Shown: one piece after another, positions 15,247 to 23,877 of the stretch
Layout: every line of letters starts with the position of its first letter
How positions within the stretch are numbered: the stretch's first letter is position 1
Assembly: GCA_016281535.1 (NCBI GenBank)
Contig: JAEEIT010000143.1
Span: 1-58,621 of the forward strand
Direction of reading: 5' to 3'
Source of the DNA: Clostridia bacterium
GTDB lineage: Bacteria > Bacillota > Clostridia > Saccharofermentanales > Saccharofermentanaceae
DNA length: 58,621 nucleotides
Notes under the pieces: generated by a model
The model's input: only the letters and a program-made list of their open reading frames with translations
The model's database searches: none
What the model was told of the DNA's origin: nothing
Made by a program: the position numbers and the translations under genes

Positions 15247-16632
15247 TCAGGCTTGGCCGCCGACCGTGATTTCCGATACCCGGATCGTAGGCTGTCCGAC
15301 ATCTACCGGAATGTTGCCGCTAACAGAACCGCAGACACCCTGGGACAGCTTCAGGTCATTCCCTACACGGTCGATATTCATGAGGATCTCTCCTCCTTTT
15401 CCGATCAGGGTAGCTCCCTTTACGGCTTCACATACCTTGCCGTTCCGGATCATATAGGCTTCGTTCACGGCGAAATTGAATTCGCCTGTTGTCGTATCGA
15501 CAGAACCGCCGCCCATATTGACAGCGTAGATGCCATATTCTGTGTCGGCAATGATGTCTTCCGGTTTGCTTTCACCTGCGGCGATAAAGGTATTCGACAT
15601 ACGGGATGTCGGTGCGAAAGAGTAGTTCTGGCGGCGTGCACACCCGGTAGATGGCTGCCCCATGCGACGTGAACCGATCTTATCGATAAGATAACTGTTG
15701 AGAATACCGTCTTGAATAAGCAGATTTGTCGAAGACGGCGTACCTTCATCGTCTACTTCGTAGCTTCCCCATTCCTTACTGATCTTCGCGTCATCATAAG
15801 CGGTCACGATCGGGCTTGCGATCTGTTTGCCGAGCATATCGGTAAAGCAGGAAGATTTAATGCCTACGGCTGTAGCTTCCAGTGCGTGTCCACAGGCTTC
15901 GTGGAATATCACGCCACCGAATCCGTTCCCGATGACTACCGGCATCTTGCCGGAGGGACAGGGCTTGGCAGATATCATGGTGACCGCCGTAGCGGCTGCT
16001 TTCCTTGCCAGCTCATCCGTGTCGAGACGCTCGAAGAATTCATATCCTTCGCCGCTTCCCGGACCGAAGTATCCGGACTGTTTATCTTCTTCCGAGCTTG
16101 CGATCGCCTGGATCATGACACGTGTGCGGCAGCGGTGGTCGGTCACATATAGACCGTCTGAATTGGCGATCCAAACATCTTTCTCTACATCTGCCGTTGA
16201 AGCGGATGTCTGAGTAATCAAGGAAGAATAGGACTTAGCCGTCTCTCCTGCCTTGCGGAGTTTATACACTTTCTCCGACTTCTTGATAGAGGATGGCTGT
16301 ATCTCATATTTCTGCGAGAAATATCCCAGCTGTGGTTTCAGGTATACCGTTTTACCGGCCGGTACGCCGGAAATCGATGCAGAGGCACTTCGAGCCATTC
16401 GTATGAGATTCTCTTCGTTGTGCAGGTCATTCGAATACACATATACGCTTCTGTCACCTTCCAGTATCCGGATTCCGATACCCAGTTCCAGATTGGAACC
16501 TGTCCCCTCGACAACACCGTTTAACAGAGAAACGGAAGTGCCCCTGGTGCGCTCAATATATACCTCGGAAAAATCCCCACCGTGTGAAAGTGCCGCAGTA
16601 AGGATTCTTTCGATGCTTTCTTTCGTCAGCAT
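15247..16632 (-). CDS. tldD: TldD-family zinc metalloprotease
   Basis: The catalytic partner of TldE. This 461-residue protein carries HEACGHALEA (around residue 245), the HExxxH zinc motif of the family, and further typical segments: EGTPSSTNLLIQDG and GIYAVNMGGGSVDTTTGEF. In the TldD/E dimer the peptide threads between subunits to the zinc. GGAGG precedes ATG 16632 by 11 bases. It is 18 bases after the acyl-CoA synthetase gene and 18 before tldE. No ribosomal-peptide precursor or modification gene is visible nearby, so the natural substrate here is unknown. Confidence 0.93.
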   Translation of the reverse strand: MLTKESIERILTAALSHGGDFSEVYIERTRGTSVSLLNGVVEGTGSNLELGIGIRILEGDRSVYVYSNDLHNEENLIRMARSASASISGVPAGKTVYLKPQLGYFSQKYEIQPSSIKKSEKVYKLRKAGETAKSYSSLITQTSASTADVEKDVWIANSDGLYVTDHRCRTRVMIQAIASSEEDKQSGYFGPGSGEGYEFFERLDTDELARKAAATAVTMISAKPCPSGKMPVVIGNGFGGVIFHEACGHALEATAVGIKSSCFTDMLGKQIASPIVTAYDDAKISKEWGSYEVDDEGTPSSTNLLIQDGILNSYLIDKIGSRRMGQPSTGCARRQNYSFAPTSRMSNTFIAAGESKPEDIIADTEYGIYAVNMGGGSVDTTTGEFNFAVNEAYMIRNGKVCEAVKGATLIGKGGEILMNIDRVGNDLKLSQGVCGSVSGNIPVDVGQPTIRVSEITVGGQA

Positions 16633-16650
16633 GTCTGATTATGCCTCCAT

Positions 16651-18354
16651 TCAATTCTTATACTTTCTTCTGATCTTCTTGCTTGTTGTTTTGTCAAATT
16701 CTGTATCACGAAGTACGACACGCTTCACATGCTTATAATTCACGAGATTCTTATTCACCTTGGCGACTTCGTCTTCCATCAGCTGCTGTACCGCATCATC
16801 GTCAGGATTGTCACCAAGAAGCTTCTTCACTTCTTCCATGCACGGGAAAATCGTTACTGTAATAATCACGTCATCATTTTCTTCTTCGCCGGATACCAGA
16901 CATTCTTCTACATAGTCAGACATACAGAGCATGGTCTCGATCTCTTCGGGGAATACATTCTTACCATTCTTGGCAATGATGACATTCTTCTTTCTTCCTG
17001 TAATGATACAGAATCCGTCTTTATCAATATATCCGAGGTCGCCCGTGTGGTAGTAGCCATTCTCATCGATGGCTTCCTTCGTGGCTTCTTCATTCTTGTA
17101 ATATCCCATCATGACGTTGTCGCCTTTGGCGATGAATTCACCGATACCGTTCTCATCTTTATCGATGACCTGTACATCCACATCCGGCAGCGGCAGACCG
17201 GCGGCACGGTTGTTAAAGTCACAGTCACGGTTCAGAGCCAGGATCGGCGCACACTCGGTAAGTCCATATCCCTGAATACAGGCAAAGCCCATATCCTGCA
17301 TATCCTGAAGGATCTGCGGATCGATGGCCGCACCACCGGAAATGATCAGACGAAGGTTCCCACCGAAGGTCTCATGTACCTGCTTGAATATCTTCTTTCT
17401 CTTATCGATGCCAAAGAACAGAAGGAATTTACACAGTTTCCTTCCGAATTCGAACTTCCTTGCCATTTTCTTCGTGGCCTTGGCCTTAGCCATGATGCTC
17501 TTATGGAATTTCTCCAGCATCAGCGGAACGACGAGAATGATGCTCACATGCGACTGCTGCATATTCGGAACAATATATCTTAAACCTTCGCAGATCGCGA
17601 TATGGGATCCACGGTACACCTGACAAAGGAACCCGCAGGTACACTCATATGTGTGATGTAAAGGCAGAACAGACAGGAACATATCGTTCTGGTCGATATA
17701 CGTCATCTGACACATGCCTTCCAGGTTCTTACAGATGTTTCTCTGGCAGAGCATAACTGCCTTGCTCTGGGCAGTCGTACCACTAGTAAACAGCAGTACC
17801 GTCATGGCTTCTCTGTCGATCGGGGCATCGAGGAACAGCCGGTCACCTTCATCAAGGAGTTTCTGTCCACGGTCTAATACATCATAGAAGTACTCGACAC
17901 CTTCACGATCTGTTTTATCCATACAGATGTAATACTTCACGCCGGGAATCTGATCACGGATCTCGTCGAGGACTTTCTGCTTCGAGGATGAATAGATAAT
18001 GCAGTTTACTTCCGCACGGTTCAGGCAACTTGCGACTTCTTCCCCTGGTAATTCTTTATCCAGCGGCACGACGATGCCCGTTCCGTTAGTTGTAGCTAGA
18101 TAGGACACATACCATTCGTAGCGGGTCTCGGCAAGGATCGCGACACGCGAACCCAGACCGCATAGATGTGAAAGACCGGTTCCCATAGCCTGGACCGATT
18201 TGTTATATTCGTTAAAGGTGTAATGCTCGTAATCACCGCCTTTTACTTTCTTGTAGTAAAAAAGCGGAAGATCTCCGTACAGTTCGACGCTCTGTCTGAG
18301 CATGTCCCGAAGATCTTCAATGTGGCGTACTTCATACAGCGGAATATTCTTCAT
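16651..18354 (-). CDS. AMP-forming long-chain acyl-CoA synthetase
   Basis: A 567-residue adenylate-forming enzyme (FadD/ACSL type). The ATP loop LLFTSGTTAQSKAVM is at about residues 187-201, followed by the aromatic/linker motifs YGLTECAP (A5) and YHTGDLGYID (A7), then GRKKNVIIAKNGKNVFPEEIE (A8) before the C-terminal swivel domain. It would activate fatty acids with ATP and CoA for lipid synthesis or uptake. The C-terminus ends in a very basic tail (TTSKKIRRKYKN). It is the first gene of an operon with tldD and tldE, from the promoter at 18414-18442. Chain-length preference cannot be read from the sequence. Confidence 0.88.
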   Translation of the reverse strand: MKNIPLYEVRHIEDLRDMLRQSVELYGDLPLFYYKKVKGGDYEHYTFNEYNKSVQAMGTGLSHLCGLGSRVAILAETRYEWYVSYLATTNGTGIVVPLDKELPGEEVASCLNRAEVNCIIYSSSKQKVLDEIRDQIPGVKYYICMDKTDREGVEYFYDVLDRGQKLLDEGDRLFLDAPIDREAMTVLLFTSGTTAQSKAVMLCQRNICKNLEGMCQMTYIDQNDMFLSVLPLHHTYECTCGFLCQVYRGSHIAICEGLRYIVPNMQQSHVSIILVVPLMLEKFHKSIMAKAKATKKMARKFEFGRKLCKFLLFFGIDKRKKIFKQVHETFGGNLRLIISGGAAIDPQILQDMQDMGFACIQGYGLTECAPILALNRDCDFNNRAAGLPLPDVDVQVIDKDENGIGEFIAKGDNVMMGYYKNEEATKEAIDENGYYHTGDLGYIDKDGFCIITGRKKNVIIAKNGKNVFPEEIETMLCMSDYVEECLVSGEEENDDVIITVTIFPCMEEVKKLLGDNPDDDAVQQLMEDEVAKVNKNLVNYKHVKRVVLRDTEFDKTTSKKIRRKYKN

Positions 18355-18413
18355 ACTGATCGGTCCTCGTATTTCCTAAAATGCTGTCAAACTATCATAA
18401 ATCCGACAATACA

Positions 18414-18442
18414 ATTTTATCGAAATGTACTATCTTATTCAA
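18414..18442 (-). promoter_or_regulatory. Promoter of the acyl-CoA synthetase-tldD-tldE operon
   Basis: On the minus strand, TTGAAT (18442-18437) and TAAAAT (18419-18414) are spaced by exactly 17 bases, about 60 bases before the gene start. No terminator for the upstream pyr/ygjP unit is clear in this 130-base gap. Confidence 0.6.
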
Positions 18443-18487
18443 CCGATCAGAAGAAAAAAGCTTTGGGTTGTACTCTTTTCCTTAAGA

Positions 18488-19066
18488 TCATTCCGGTTTC
18501 TTCGGAATCTCGTATTTCCTAAGCCTTAGCCTCTTCTCCTTATAATCCGGGCAGTATTTTCTGACTTGGGCCCAGAAAGCGGAAGAATGGTTCATATGAT
18601 ACAGATGGGATAGCTCATGAACCAGCACATATTCGAACAGATCCGGTTCTACCTCTAGAAGGTATACATTCAGGGAAATATTCCCGTTACTGGAGCAGGA
18701 ACCCCAGCGTGAAGTCATGTTCCGCACGAAGATACGGTTGGGGATTTTTCCGTCATAGGTAACGAGCCAGGCACTGACTCTCGCTTTAATGATCCTGGCC
18801 ATCCGCTTCTGTGTGGCTTCGTCGATATATGGAAGACGGATCTTGGCCTGTATTTTCCTTCGTGTCTTATCGATCCAATCTGCGTTTCCCTCGATGAAAC
18901 GGTCGATTTCCGTAAGACTCATACGTAACGGCGCATGCGCGATGACATGTCCGGTATCATCTAAACTGATACGAAGACGCTTCAGTTTCGCAAATCGGAT
19001 CGTGACCGGAATCTGAAGATTTCCGGTCACGTGTTCCTTCACTTGATATGTCTTTCTTGCAGGCAA
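18488..19066 (-). CDS. YgjP-family (DUF45) HExxH metal-dependent protein, last gene of the pyr operon
   Basis: A 192-residue protein of the YgjP/DUF45 family. It has the zinc motif HELSH (150-154) with a further His at 160 (HMNHSSAFW) and the family hallmark SRWGSCSS (119-126). The fold is like M48 peptidases, but E. coli YgjP has been reported as a UTP pyrophosphatase; I recall this rather than see it. The start is TTG 19066, behind AAGGA, only 5 bases after pyrE, so it belongs to the pyrimidine operon. A UTP-consuming enzyme at the end of a UMP-making operon would make biological sense, but this is inference. Confidence 0.85.
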   Translation of the reverse strand: MPARKTYQVKEHVTGNLQIPVTIRFAKLKRLRISLDDTGHVIAHAPLRMSLTEIDRFIEGNADWIDKTRRKIQAKIRLPYIDEATQKRMARIIKARVSAWLVTYDGKIPNRIFVRNMTSRWGSCSSNGNISLNVYLLEVEPDLFEYVLVHELSHLYHMNHSSAFWAQVRKYCPDYKEKRLRLRKYEIPKKPE

Positions 19067-19071
19067 TGGAC

Positions 19072-19929
19072 TTAGTTCCTTCCGGGTACGTACCCTCTTG
19101 CGATGGCCATCTCTGCACGCTGCTTCGGCTTTCCGCCGAGTGCGATCTGTTCATCGATAAATGTCGGATGTGCAACCAGAAAAGCCTTCATATAATCGAT
19201 AGGATTCTCCATAAAGTGAGCAACCATGTTCCGCTGTGCCGTGGAAAGGATCCCCTTCTCTACCGCCTCGTCGAAGAGCGAGAGTTCAATCTTCGCGAAG
19301 GTATACATGTTCACTCCTTCTTTCTTAAGATTGGCTTCGCCACCCTGCAGACGGTCGATTACCGCAATCGTATCCGAGATCGTTGCGCCGACTCCGCGGA
19401 TCGACGGGATCCAGGCATTGGTATAGGAGGAAGCTTCAGTAATCAGATCGGCAATATGGAGGGATACTTTCCCCGAAAGATCGCCTTCTCCTACTTTCAC
19501 AGCTTTCGCTTCGACCTGGGCCGAGTAGTAAGTCTGCCCGTCCTTAAAGATAGACAGATGCGGTTTCCCGAGAAGATAGGCCGGCATCAGAGAGAAGAAG
19601 AAATCTCTTCGCTCGCCGCCGGAAATAAAATCGAAATCCAGTTCTTCGGCTTTCTTAACGATCAGATCGATAACTGTCTTATAGGATTCGCAGGTTTCGT
19701 ACTGCTTCTTGACGAAAGGAAGGAGCGTAGTAAGAAAGTCTTCCCGGTCTCCAGACGCAGACTTTTCGATCAAGGCCAGAAGCTCATTTGCTTTTTCTTC
19801 TGATTCGAGAAGAAAGTGAGTATTTACATAGAATGGCCCTAACGTTCCGGAAGCATACCAGAACGGCTTTTCCGGGTCACTTACCCGAACTGCATTCGTT
19901 TCGAAAAGATAATCTGAAATCGATTTCAT
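19072..19929 (-). CDS. pyrE: Orotate phosphoribosyltransferase-like protein (long clostridial form)
   Basis: This gene fills the pyrE place in the operon: orotate plus PRPP gives orotidine 5'-phosphate. At 285 residues it is about 70 longer than ordinary PyrE. N-terminal KPFWYASGTLGPFYVNTHF resembles the orotate-binding start of the family. The usual PRPP loop (two acidic residues then TTGGS) is poorly kept: the matching place seems to read SLHIADLITEASS. I choose ATG 19929 because GGAGG in the pyrD end lies 8 bases before it; the in-frame ATGs at 19935 and 19944 lie too close to or inside that site. The function is assigned mainly from context and overall similarity to long clostridial PyrE proteins. 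Confidence 0.78.
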   Translation of the reverse strand: MKSISDYLFETNAVRVSDPEKPFWYASGTLGPFYVNTHFLLESEEKANELLALIEKSASGDREDFLTTLLPFVKKQYETCESYKTVIDLIVKKAEELDFDFISGGERRDFFFSLMPAYLLGKPHLSIFKDGQTYYSAQVEAKAVKVGEGDLSGKVSLHIADLITEASSYTNAWIPSIRGVGATISDTIAVIDRLQGGEANLKKEGVNMYTFAKIELSLFDEAVEKGILSTAQRNMVAHFMENPIDYMKAFLVAHPTFIDEQIALGGKPKQRAEMAIARGYVPGRN

Positions 19930-19934
19930 ATTCA

Positions 19935-20852
19935 TTACCTCCATAATTCAAGCGTACCGGTAAGGGACGCGATTTCATCAATTTGATTCATCTCACAGTA
20001 CTTCGCAAGATCTTCGATAATCTCGACCGGACGTGTCGGATGCACAAGTGTGATCGTTCCGAGTTCAACAGCCGAAGCGCCGGCAATCATGAATTCAAGC
20101 ACATCCTCATAGGTTGCGATGCCACCACAGCCGACAACAGGGATGTTTACAGCTTCGTAGATGTCATGGACCATACGAAGGGCCACTGGTTTGACACAAG
20201 GACCGGAAAGCCCACCGGTGTTATTATGAAGAAGCGGTCTTCTGGTACGGATATCGATAGCCATACCCAGAAGAGTATTGATGGCTACAATTGCATCGGC
20301 TCCGCCGGCTTCTGCCCCTTTTGCCGTTTCCGAGATGGAAGTGACATTCGGTGTGAGTTTGATCCAGAGAGGAAGACTCGTTCTTCTGCGAAGATCGGAT
20401 ACCAGAGCCTCGATAGCCGTGGGGGAGGAACCGATCACCATACAGCCCTCTTTCACATTCGGACATGAGAAATTCAGTTCCAGAGCATCGATCTTCTCCT
20501 TATATGCATCGAGTTTCTCGACCATGGCGATATAATCTTCGTTCGAGTGCCCGGCCACATTTACTACTACGCCGGCACCGCTTCTGACCATATAGTCAAG
20601 TTCCGTCTCTAAGAATGCATCGACACCAGGGTTTTGAAGACCGACACAGTTGAGCATACCGGATGGCGTCTCGGCAACCCGGACTCCCTGATTTCCGTCC
20701 CTGGGCAGCAAGGTCAGTCCTTTTGAAGAAAGAGCGCCAAGCTTACTTAGATCCATGTATTCAGATAGTTCACGGCCGAATCCACATGTTCCGGAAGCGA
20801 GAATAATCGGGTTTTTCAGGTTTACACTCCCTACTTTTACAGAAATACTCAC
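19935..20852 (-). CDS. pyrD: Dihydroorotate dehydrogenase, class 1B catalytic subunit
   Basis: PyrD (PyrDB) oxidises dihydroorotate to orotate with FMN and passes electrons to PyrK and on to NAD+. The 305-residue barrel shows KNPIILASGTCGFG at the start, SSKGLTLLPRDGN, and LNFSCPNVKEG carrying the active-site Cys loop. GCGGIATYEDVLEF and the following segment bind FMN phosphate. The start is GTG 20852, overlapping the pyrK stop as GTGA, with GAGGAGG upstream; translation is coupled to pyrK. Confidence 0.94.
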   Translation of the reverse strand: MSISVKVGSVNLKNPIILASGTCGFGRELSEYMDLSKLGALSSKGLTLLPRDGNQGVRVAETPSGMLNCVGLQNPGVDAFLETELDYMVRSGAGVVVNVAGHSNEDYIAMVEKLDAYKEKIDALELNFSCPNVKEGCMVIGSSPTAIEALVSDLRRRTSLPLWIKLTPNVTSISETAKGAEAGGADAIVAINTLLGMAIDIRTRRPLLHNNTGGLSGPCVKPVALRMVHDIYEAVNIPVVGCGGIATYEDVLEFMIAGASAVELGTITLVHPTRPVEIIEDLAKYCEMNQIDEIASLTGTLELWR

Positions 20853-21631
20853 CAGATCACCTCCTCAGCAAGAAAAACCGGACCGTCCTTACAGCAGCGC
20901 TTGTGAACGAATTCCTTGCCTTCCTGTTCTGCTTTGATCTTACATACGCAAACCAGGCAGGCTCCGATTCCACATGCCATACGCTGCTCAAGAGAGACAT
21001 AACAGGTCAGACCCTTCGCTTTAGCCCATTCGGAGACTTTTCGCATCATGATACCGGGACCTACGACCATTACTGTAGTGTCGGTCAATTCTTCATCCGG
21101 AACCGAAGAAAGATAAGCCATCACATTTCCGTGCACACCAAGATCCCCCGCATCTGTGGTCACATCGAATTGACCGCACACACAAGAGAACCTGTCATAT
21201 AAGAACGCATCATTCTTACAGCGATATCCATTGACGACATGGCATGGAATATTCTTCTCACGCGCATATTCGGCAGCGAAGTAAATCGGGAAAATACCGG
21301 TTCCGCCTCCGACCAGAAGCAGTTTCTTTACATCGTCGAAGGGAAAGCCATTACCTAAAGGTCCTAAGACAGTAAATGTATCACCTTCCTGCGCTTCGAG
21401 TATCTGCTCTGTGCCCTTTCCGACTTGGCGGACGCCTACACTGAATGTTTTTTCATTCTTATCCACGCACATAATACCGAACGGGCGCTTCAGGAAGAAA
21501 TGGCAGGATAGATTCACAAACTGACCGGGCACTGCTGTTTCGGCAATTTCCGGGCAATAGAAAGTCAGTACAGCACAGGTAGGGCTGAGTACTTCTTTCG
21601 ATACCAGTTTAATCTTATACTCTTCTTTCAT
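20849..21631 (-). CDS. pyrK: Dihydroorotate dehydrogenase electron transfer subunit
   Basis: PyrK is the FAD and [2Fe-2S] subunit that couples PyrD to NAD+. The 260-residue protein has the ferredoxin-reductase fold: FLKRPFGIMCVD (FAD binding), LLVGGGTGIFPIYFAAEYA (NAD binding) and a C-terminal cluster segment with cysteines in MACGIGACLVCVC and KRCCKDGPVF. It sits 4 bases after pyrF and overlaps pyrD by 4 bases, as in Bacillus-type operons. Confidence 0.94.
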   Translation of the reverse strand: MKEEYKIKLVSKEVLSPTCAVLTFYCPEIAETAVPGQFVNLSCHFFLKRPFGIMCVDKNEKTFSVGVRQVGKGTEQILEAQEGDTFTVLGPLGNGFPFDDVKKLLLVGGGTGIFPIYFAAEYAREKNIPCHVVNGYRCKNDAFLYDRFSCVCGQFDVTTDAGDLGVHGNVMAYLSSVPDEELTDTTVMVVGPGIMMRKVSEWAKAKGLTCYVSLEQRMACGIGACLVCVCKIKAEQEGKEFVHKRCCKDGPVFLAEEVIW

Positions 21632-21635
21632 CGTC

Positions 21636-22634
21636 TTAACCCTTTAATGCAGAATTCAGATCATCGCGCATACGAATTGCTTCTTCCCTGGTGGCCCGCT
21701 GGAATCCGAGAAGAGTCTTACCGGATGGTCCTTCAATCGAGGTCATCTCCATGGGAGAGATATCTTCTCTCTTCTTCCAGGCACACATCAGGCTTCTTGA
21801 AGCATTTACGATGCCTCCTTTACCGTTTACAAAGGAGGCGACCGCATCCTTCCCGGAACCGCCTTGTGCACCATATCCCGGAACCAGAATGAGTGCGTGC
21901 GGCATGATTTTTCTTGCCTGAACTGCCTGTTCCGGCCATGTAGCGCCTACTACGGCACCAACAGAGCTGAAACCTGATTCACCAATCAGCTCCTGCCCCC
22001 ATTTCTCGACATTTTCAGCCATCGCTTCGAAAACCAGTCGTCCATCTTCGAGCTTCAGATCCTGCAGATCACCGGCAGATGGGTTGGAAGTACGTACGAG
22101 AACAAACAGCCCCTTCCCTTTCTCTTTCGCCACATCGATGAAAGGTTTAATACCATCTATACCGAGGTAACCGTTTACCGTGATGCAGTCACAGTCGTAC
22201 ATTAAAGCTGAAGATCCATCGAGTATCTTCGTTTCGCCGATAATAGCGTTCGCATAGGCTGTCGCTGTTGTTCCGATGTCGTTTCTCTTGGCATCCGCGA
22301 TAACAAGCATCCCCTTTTCCTGGGCATAACCTATGGTTTTCTTAAGGGCTTTAAGTCCCTCGATGCCATACATCTCATAATATGCGAACTGAGGTTTAAT
22401 TGCAGGAATGATATCATAGACTGAATCTATCAGAAGACGGTTATAGGCGAAGATCGCTTCTCCGGTTGCTTCCTGCATGTTCTCCACGCGGCTTCCGTCT
22501 CTGTTCTTCGCACCATCGAGCCAGGCCTGAAGCATCTCTTCCGGAAGATAATCCAGCTTCGGATCCAGTCCCATAACAGTCGGGTTATTGCACTCTTCAA
22601 TTCTCTTGAGAAGTTTATCAGCGAAGTTCATCAT
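21636..22634 (-). CDS. pyrF: Orotidine 5'-phosphate decarboxylase, long type
   Basis: PyrF makes UMP from OMP. Catalytic residues are in VIADAKRNDIGTTA (the D-x-K-x-x-D charge network), and MGLDPKLDYLP is the conserved beginning. At about 332 residues it belongs to the longer PyrF subfamily seen in mycobacteria and many Clostridia, not the 230-residue Bacillus form. The frame opens upstream at 22655, but the GGAGG in the pyrC end supports the ATG pair at 22634/22631. The gene therefore overlaps pyrC by about 17 bases. Confidence 0.93.
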   Translation of the reverse strand: MMNFADKLLKRIEECNNPTVMGLDPKLDYLPEEMLQAWLDGAKNRDGSRVENMQEATGEAIFAYNRLLIDSVYDIIPAIKPQFAYYEMYGIEGLKALKKTIGYAQEKGMLVIADAKRNDIGTTATAYANAIIGETKILDGSSALMYDCDCITVNGYLGIDGIKPFIDVAKEKGKGLFVLVRTSNPSAGDLQDLKLEDGRLVFEAMAENVEKWGQELIGESGFSSVGAVVGATWPEQAVQARKIMPHALILVPGYGAQGGSGKDAVASFVNGKGGIVNASRSLMCAWKKREDISPMEMTSIEGPSGKTLLGFQRATREEAIRMRDDLNSALKG

Positions 22635-23877
22635 AGGTAATCTTTCCTCCTGCAATCGTTAGTTTCACTCTGCCGGTAAGTTTCGTGCCGATATAGGGCG
22701 AATTGGCCGCCTTGCTCCGGATCTCTTCTTTCGTATATACGAATTCCTGCGATAGATCCGCCAGCATCACATCCGCCGACATATCCTTACCAAGAGAACC
22801 TCTTCCGAGATTAAGAATACGGGATGGATTCTCTGTCATTGTCTTGATCATATCGATAAGGGATACTTCTCCGGTCTTCACAAGATAAGTATATCCTACT
22901 GCAAATGCGGTTTCAAAACCAATGATGCCATTATTGGCAAGAGAGAATTCGATATCTTTCTCATCAATGTGATGCGGTGCATGGTCTGTCACGATGCAGT
23001 CGATAGTTCCATCCTTGATTCCCTCAATCACGGCCAGACGGTCTTCCTCTGTGCGGAGAGGAGGATTCATCTTGAAGTTCGTGTCATATGTCTGACAGGC
23101 TTCTTCTGTTAAGGAGAAGTAATGCGGGCAGGTCTCGCATGTTACCTTTACTCCACGTTTCTTCGCTTGCCGGATGATCTCGATACCCTTCTTCGTGCTG
23201 ACGTGGCAGATGTGGATCGGCATGTCCAGGTATTCTGCTGTCTGTATGTCTCGGGAGATCATGATTTCTTCTGCAATCGCCGGAATACCACGAAGACCAA
23301 GTGCAGTCGAGATGGCGCCTTCGTTCATGGCGCCCTCTGCAATGGAGAGTTCTTCACAGTGATTCAGGACCGGAAGATCGAAGTCAGAGGCATATTCCAG
23401 GACTTTCTTAAGCAGATTCGCGGTGGCGATCGGTTTTCCGTCATCGGAAACGGCCACGATCCCGGCTTCCTTCATAAGACCCATCTCCGAGATCTCTTTT
23501 CCCTCCAGCTTCTTGCTGGCGGCGCCAATGGGGTATACATGACAGGAAGCAACCTGATCAGCCTTTCTGAGGATTCCTTCCACAACAGCAGCATTATCAC
23601 ATACCGGGTTAGTGTTCGGCATGCAGCATACACTGGTAAAGCCGCCTTTCGCAGCAGAAGCCGTACCGCTCTTGATATCTTCCCTGTACTCGAAGCCCGG
23701 CTCTCTCAGGTGGCAGTGCATATCGATGAGACCGGGAAAAAGCGTCAAGCCTTCCGCATCGATGATCTCATCCGCATCACCGGTAAGCTTATCCGTGAAG
23801 ACCCCGTTTTCGATATATACGGTGATCTTTTCTCCGGAGCAATAATGCTTCGCGTTTTTGATTTCAATTCTTTTCAT
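22618..23877 (-). CDS. pyrC: Dihydroorotase
   Basis: PyrC closes carbamoyl aspartate to dihydroorotate. The 419-residue class I enzyme has the zinc motif DMHCHLREPG (near residue 52), CCMPNTNP, CHVSTKKG (His ligand) and VTDHAPHH (catalytic Asp). It starts at ATG 23877 with AAGGAG at 9 bases, inside the 3' end of pyrB (14-base overlap). Confidence 0.95.
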   Translation of the reverse strand: MKRIEIKNAKHYCSGEKITVYIENGVFTDKLTGDADEIIDAEGLTLFPGLIDMHCHLREPGFEYREDIKSGTASAAKGGFTSVCCMPNTNPVCDNAAVVEGILRKADQVASCHVYPIGAASKKLEGKEISEMGLMKEAGIVAVSDDGKPIATANLLKKVLEYASDFDLPVLNHCEELSIAEGAMNEGAISTALGLRGIPAIAEEIMISRDIQTAEYLDMPIHICHVSTKKGIEIIRQAKKRGVKVTCETCPHYFSLTEEACQTYDTNFKMNPPLRTEEDRLAVIEGIKDGTIDCIVTDHAPHHIDEKDIEFSLANNGIIGFETAFAVGYTYLVKTGEVSLIDMIKTMTENPSRILNLGRGSLGKDMSADVMLADLSQEFVYTKEEIRSKAANSPYIGTKLTGRVKLTIAGGKITYDELR

